Position numbers and translations under genes: made by a program
NCBI GenBank assembly: GCA_030831265.1
Contig: JAURLM010000169.1
Coordinates: forward strand, 1 to 9,235
Direction: 5' to 3'
DNA: 9,235 bases
Source of the DNA: Chloroflexota bacterium
GTDB taxonomy: Bacteria; Chloroflexota; Dehalococcoidia; Lucifugimonadales; Lucifugimonadaceae
In this document: positions 6,890-9,235 of the stretch, in pieces
Position numbering within the stretch: position 1 is the stretch's first letter
How the letters are laid out: every line of letters begins with the position of its first letter
Notes under the pieces: model-generated
Seen by the model: only the letters and a program-made list of their open reading frames with translations
Told to the model about the DNA's origin: nothing
Database searches by the model: none

Positions 6890-7983
6890 CCCGGGACATT
6901 TACATCTCTGATCGCGCACTGTTCCCAATTTGGGACGCGGTGCAGGAAGAACGAAGGCTGACACCGGAACAGGGTGTGACGATCCTTCAAACCGATGATT
7001 TCGCAGGCGTCGGACGCATTGCAGACTTCGCCAAAAAGCGTGTCACCGGTGACAAGGTCTATTTCGTACTGAACAGGCACATCAACCCTACGAACCTCTG
7101 CGTCCTGTCATGTAAGTTCTGTGACTTCGCCAAGAAGCCCGGTGACGAAGGTGCTTACGAGATGTCTATGGAGGAGATTCTCTCCCACATGGACAATGAC
7201 ATCCGCGAGGTGCACATCGTCGGCGGACACCACCCGCAGTGGCCATTCGAGTATTACGTGGAGATGGTTCGAACCATCCATGAAAAGTACCCGGAAGTCC
7301 AGGTGAAGGCGTTCACCGCGTCCGAGATCGACTACTTTCATCGTCGCTGGAAGATTCCGCCTGAGGAGTCGCTCGCCATCTTCAAAGAGGCGGGGCTGGA
7401 GTCGATGCCTGGCGGAGGAGCAGAAGTTTTCTCGCCACGCGTCCACAAGGCGCTGCTTCCAGGCAAGGCTAACGCCGACCGCTGGGCCGAGATCCACAAG
7501 ACAGCGCATCGCATGGGCATCAACTCGAATTGCACGCTCTTGTACGGGCACATTGAGACGTTCGAGGAGCGCATCGACCACCTTGTGCGACTGCGTGATA
7601 TTCAAGATGAAACCGGCGGATTCCTTGCGTTCATCCCGCTGGAATACCAGATCGGTTTCACGAAACTTCGCCCGCGGCACACGCCGCCGATGGACGACCT
7701 GAAGATGATCGCCGCGGCCCGCCTGATGCTGGACAACATCAAGTACATCAAGGCGTACTGGGTGATGCTCGGCGAAGCGACCGCATCTATTGGCCTGAAT
7801 TTCGGGGCTAACGACCTCGACGGTACGATCGGTAAAGAACGCATCGCCCATGCGGCGCTTGCAGAATCCCCGGCAGGCCGCGCCCGCGACCGCATGGTGA
7901 ACTCGATCAGGGACGCCCGTCGTTTACCTGTAGAGCGTGACGCGCTCTACAACGAGCTGAAGGTCTACGACGAGGGTAACTAA
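6868..7983 (+). CDS. mqnE: Aminofutalosine synthase, radical SAM enzyme MqnE
   Basis: Joins the SAM-derived adenosyl radical to 3-[(1-carboxyvinyl)oxy]benzoate, giving 6-amino-6-deoxyfutalosine with loss of CO2. The 371-residue cytosolic protein has the radical SAM [4Fe-4S] motif CVLSCKFC with C78, C82 and C85. It is followed by family landmarks: HIVGGHHPQWPFEYY (116-130), KAFTASEIDYF (about 148-158), GGGAEVFSPRVHK (182-194) and a C-terminal KAYWVMLGEATASIGLNFGANDLDGT (ending about 320). These separate MqnE from its relative MqnC. The start overlaps the preceding gene by 22 nt and has a strong ribosome binding site. Length and N-terminus (LLELARDIYISDRALFPIWDAV) look complete. No standalone mqnD or futalosine hydrolase adjoins it. 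Confidence 0.97.
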   Translation: MVSLLELARDIYISDRALFPIWDAVQEERRLTPEQGVTILQTDDFAGVGRIADFAKKRVTGDKVYFVLNRHINPTNLCVLSCKFCDFAKKPGDEGAYEMSMEEILSHMDNDIREVHIVGGHHPQWPFEYYVEMVRTIHEKYPEVQVKAFTASEIDYFHRRWKIPPEESLAIFKEAGLESMPGGGAEVFSPRVHKALLPGKANADRWAEIHKTAHRMGINSNCTLLYGHIETFEERIDHLVRLRDIQDETGGFLAFIPLEYQIGFTKLRPRHTPPMDDLKMIAAARLMLDNIKYIKAYWVMLGEATASIGLNFGANDLDGTIGKERIAHAALAESPAGRARDRMVNSIRDARRLPVERDALYNELKVYDEGN

Positions 7984-7994
7984 ATCCCCCGCCT

Positions 7995-8834
7995 TTGGGG
8001 TGCTGTTGGATACACAACGAGAACAACTGGAAGAACATCACGACTGAGCAACGAAAACTGAAAATCGGGCTGATGCCATACCTCAACTCCGAGGTCTTTT
8101 ATCGCACGCTCGACCCTGAATCCTGCGAACTCGTGACCGCACGGCCGCGCGCGATGGCGCTTGCAGTTGAAAGCGGAAACCTGGACGGAGGACCGCTGCC
8201 AGTCGCAGAAGTTTTCAGACTGGGTGACGCGGTGCGGGAAGTCGGTGAGCTAGGCGTCGCCATCCACGGCACGGTGCTCAGCGTACTGTTGTTGTCAGAT
8301 GTGCCAGCTGACCAGCTTGATGGACAGCGCATTGCCATCACCGAAGACACCGCAACATCTGTGCAACTGCTGCGAGTGCTCTGCGCTGACCACTGGAACA
8401 TCAAACCGGAACTCGTCGCTCCCGGATCGGAAGCACCAGCACGCCTTGTAATCGGTGACGAAGCCAACCGGCTGCGCAAAGTCGGTGGCGCACAGTATGT
8501 CTATGACCTCTCTGAGGAATGGCAAAAACTCACGAATCTACCGTTTGTATTTGCTGTATGGGTGCTTCGTGCTGATGTACCTGATGCATCTTTCAAAGCC
8601 TTCGAAACGGCGTTGGTTGACGCCTACTGTGAAGGCAGACAGCAAGTTAACGAGATTGCAGCGGAGCGCAAGACCGAATGGATGAGCGAAGCGGAGTGCG
8701 CCGAATACGTACGCAACTTCAGCTACACCATCGGTGATGCAGAACGACGCGGCATGCAAGAGTTTCATCGTCGCCTTGATGCATTGCCTGCATGGCGGCC
8801 ACCTTCCCCGAAATTGACCGTTGGAATGAGTTGA
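7995..8834 (+). CDS. mqnA: Chorismate dehydratase MqnA (start uncertain)
   Basis: First committed enzyme of the futalosine pathway: removes water from chorismate to give 3-[(1-carboxyvinyl)oxy]benzoate. It has the periplasmic-binding-protein-like fold of the family and is cytosolic. The diagnostic start of the conserved region is LKIGLMPYLNSEVFYRTL (codons 22-39 from TTG 7995). LDGGPLPVAEVF and GVAIHGTVLSVLLLSDVPADQLDGQRIAI follow, then the TATSVQLLRVL block. There is no CPND motif, so it is MqnA and not MqnD. The listed TTG 7995 is the only standard start before the conserved region, but it has no ribosome binding site and adds about 21 non-family residues. An in-frame ATC at 8037-8039, just after GGAAGA, or CTG 8058 could be the true start, giving about 265 or 258 residues. 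It lies 11 nt after mqnE and 48 nt before mqnC. Confidence 0.92.
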   Translation: MGCCWIHNENNWKNITTEQRKLKIGLMPYLNSEVFYRTLDPESCELVTARPRAMALAVESGNLDGGPLPVAEVFRLGDAVREVGELGVAIHGTVLSVLLLSDVPADQLDGQRIAITEDTATSVQLLRVLCADHWNIKPELVAPGSEAPARLVIGDEANRLRKVGGAQYVYDLSEEWQKLTNLPFVFAVWVLRADVPDASFKAFETALVDAYCEGRQQVNEIAAERKTEWMSEAECAEYVRNFSYTIGDAERRGMQEFHRRLDALPAWRPPSPKLTVGMS

Positions 8835-8882
8835 AACATCTGCCATTGACATCGCAAACCGGGTGAACGAACGAGACAAAAC

Positions 8883-9235
8883 ATGCTGAAACAGATTAGA
8901 GAAAAGGTTTTTGAAGGCGAACGCATCACGCTTGAGGAAGGGAACTTCCTCATGAGTGAGGCGGAACTACTTGATCTGGTTCCGCTTGCGCAGAAGCTGC
9001 GGTACTTCCACAACCCGCAGCAGCGCACCAGCTTCGTGATCGACACCAACCTCAACTACACCAACATCTGTGACGCCTACTGCTCGTTCTGCGCGTTCTA
9101 TCGCACGGATCCGAAAGACCCGTCTGCCTACACCTATACCGTCGAAGAGATCATGAAGAAGATTGGACGAGCACGAGATAATGGGGTGACAACCGTTCTT
9201 ATGCAGGGCGGACTGAACTCGGATATCCCGTTCGA
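8883..9235 (+). CDS. mqnC: Cyclic dehypoxanthinyl futalosine synthase MqnC, 5' part only
   Basis: A radical SAM enzyme that cyclises dehypoxanthinyl futalosine to the spiro compound from which dihydroxynaphthoate is released. The window ends inside the gene after 117 codons; the family is about 350-370 residues, so two thirds are missing. The visible part begins MLKQIREKVFEGERITLEEGNFL and has the iron-sulfur motif CDAYCSFC (C64, C68, C71) followed by AFYRTDPKDPSAYTYTVEEI and VLMQGGLNSDIPF, the QGG motif typical of MqnC. ATG 8883 is preceded by only a weak purine-rich stretch (ACGAGAC, 8871-8877). The 48-nt gap after mqnA holds no terminator, so it is probably part of the same transcript. Confidence 0.95.
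   Translation, partial: MLKQIREKVFEGERITLEEGNFLMSEAELLDLVPLAQKLRYFHNPQQRTSFVIDTNLNYTNICDAYCSFCAFYRTDPKDPSAYTYTVEEIMKKIGRARDNGVTTVLMQGGLNSDIPF

Noticed and set aside
7987..8000. CCCC-GCCTTT-GGGG hairpin after mqnE as a terminator
   Set aside because: The stem is only 4 bp and no T-run follows; mqnA and mqnC continue on the same strand, so termination here is unlikely.
8846..8851. Perfect TTGACA before mqnC, as a possible -35 box
   Set aside because: No -10-like sequence lies 16-18 nt downstream (GAACGA at the expected place), and the gap is only 48 nt in a same-strand cluster.

Overview
The window is bacterial chromosomal DNA of moderate G+C content. It is almost fully coding, with no RNA gene, mobile element or CRISPR array that I can see. 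A metal-dependent endonuclease-type MutL, a futalosine-pathway menaquinone cluster and an SMP-30-family protein would fit a Chloroflexota lineage (Dehalococcoidia/SAR202-like). That placement is a guess from gene content and protein style only; nothing here proves the phylum.

Layout. (1) 63-1835, plus strand: mutL, DNA mismatch repair, with complete ATPase and endonuclease motifs. (2) 1852-2766, minus strand: an SMP-30/gluconolactonase-type beta-propeller, convergent with mutL. A hairpin at 1847-1871 lies between the two and overlaps the second stop codon. (3) 2767-2918: a divergent intergenic region holding two different palindromes whose centres are 20 bp apart, just upstream of a TetR regulator. 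(4) 2919-9235, plus strand: tetR, then six genes of menaquinone synthesis by the futalosine route. These are mqnP (UbiA-type prenyltransferase), ubiX (flavin prenyltransferase), ubiD/mqnL (prenyl-FMN decarboxylase), mqnE (aminofutalosine synthase), mqnA (chorismate dehydratase) and mqnC (radical SAM cyclase, cut by the window edge).

How the genes work together. MqnA dehydrates chorismate to 3-[(1-carboxyvinyl)oxy]benzoate, and MqnE joins this to SAM-derived adenosyl to give aminofutalosine. After a hydrolase step not encoded here, MqnC cyclises the product, and MqnD (also not here) releases 1,4-dihydroxy-6-naphthoate. The UbiA-type enzyme prenylates the naphthoate. The UbiD-type enzyme, using prenyl-FMN made by the UbiX-type enzyme, decarboxylates it. 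A final methyltransferase gives menaquinone. Tight spacing (1-nt overlap tetR/mqnP, 11 nt ubiX/ubiD, 22-nt overlap ubiD/mqnE) suggests an operon, perhaps with an internal promoter before ubiX.

The most interesting points are the TetR gene overlapping the start of a respiratory-quinone operon, with two unlike same-face palindromes in front of it, and the lack of a convincing standard start codon for mqnA. I found no clear evidence of a wholly new system.
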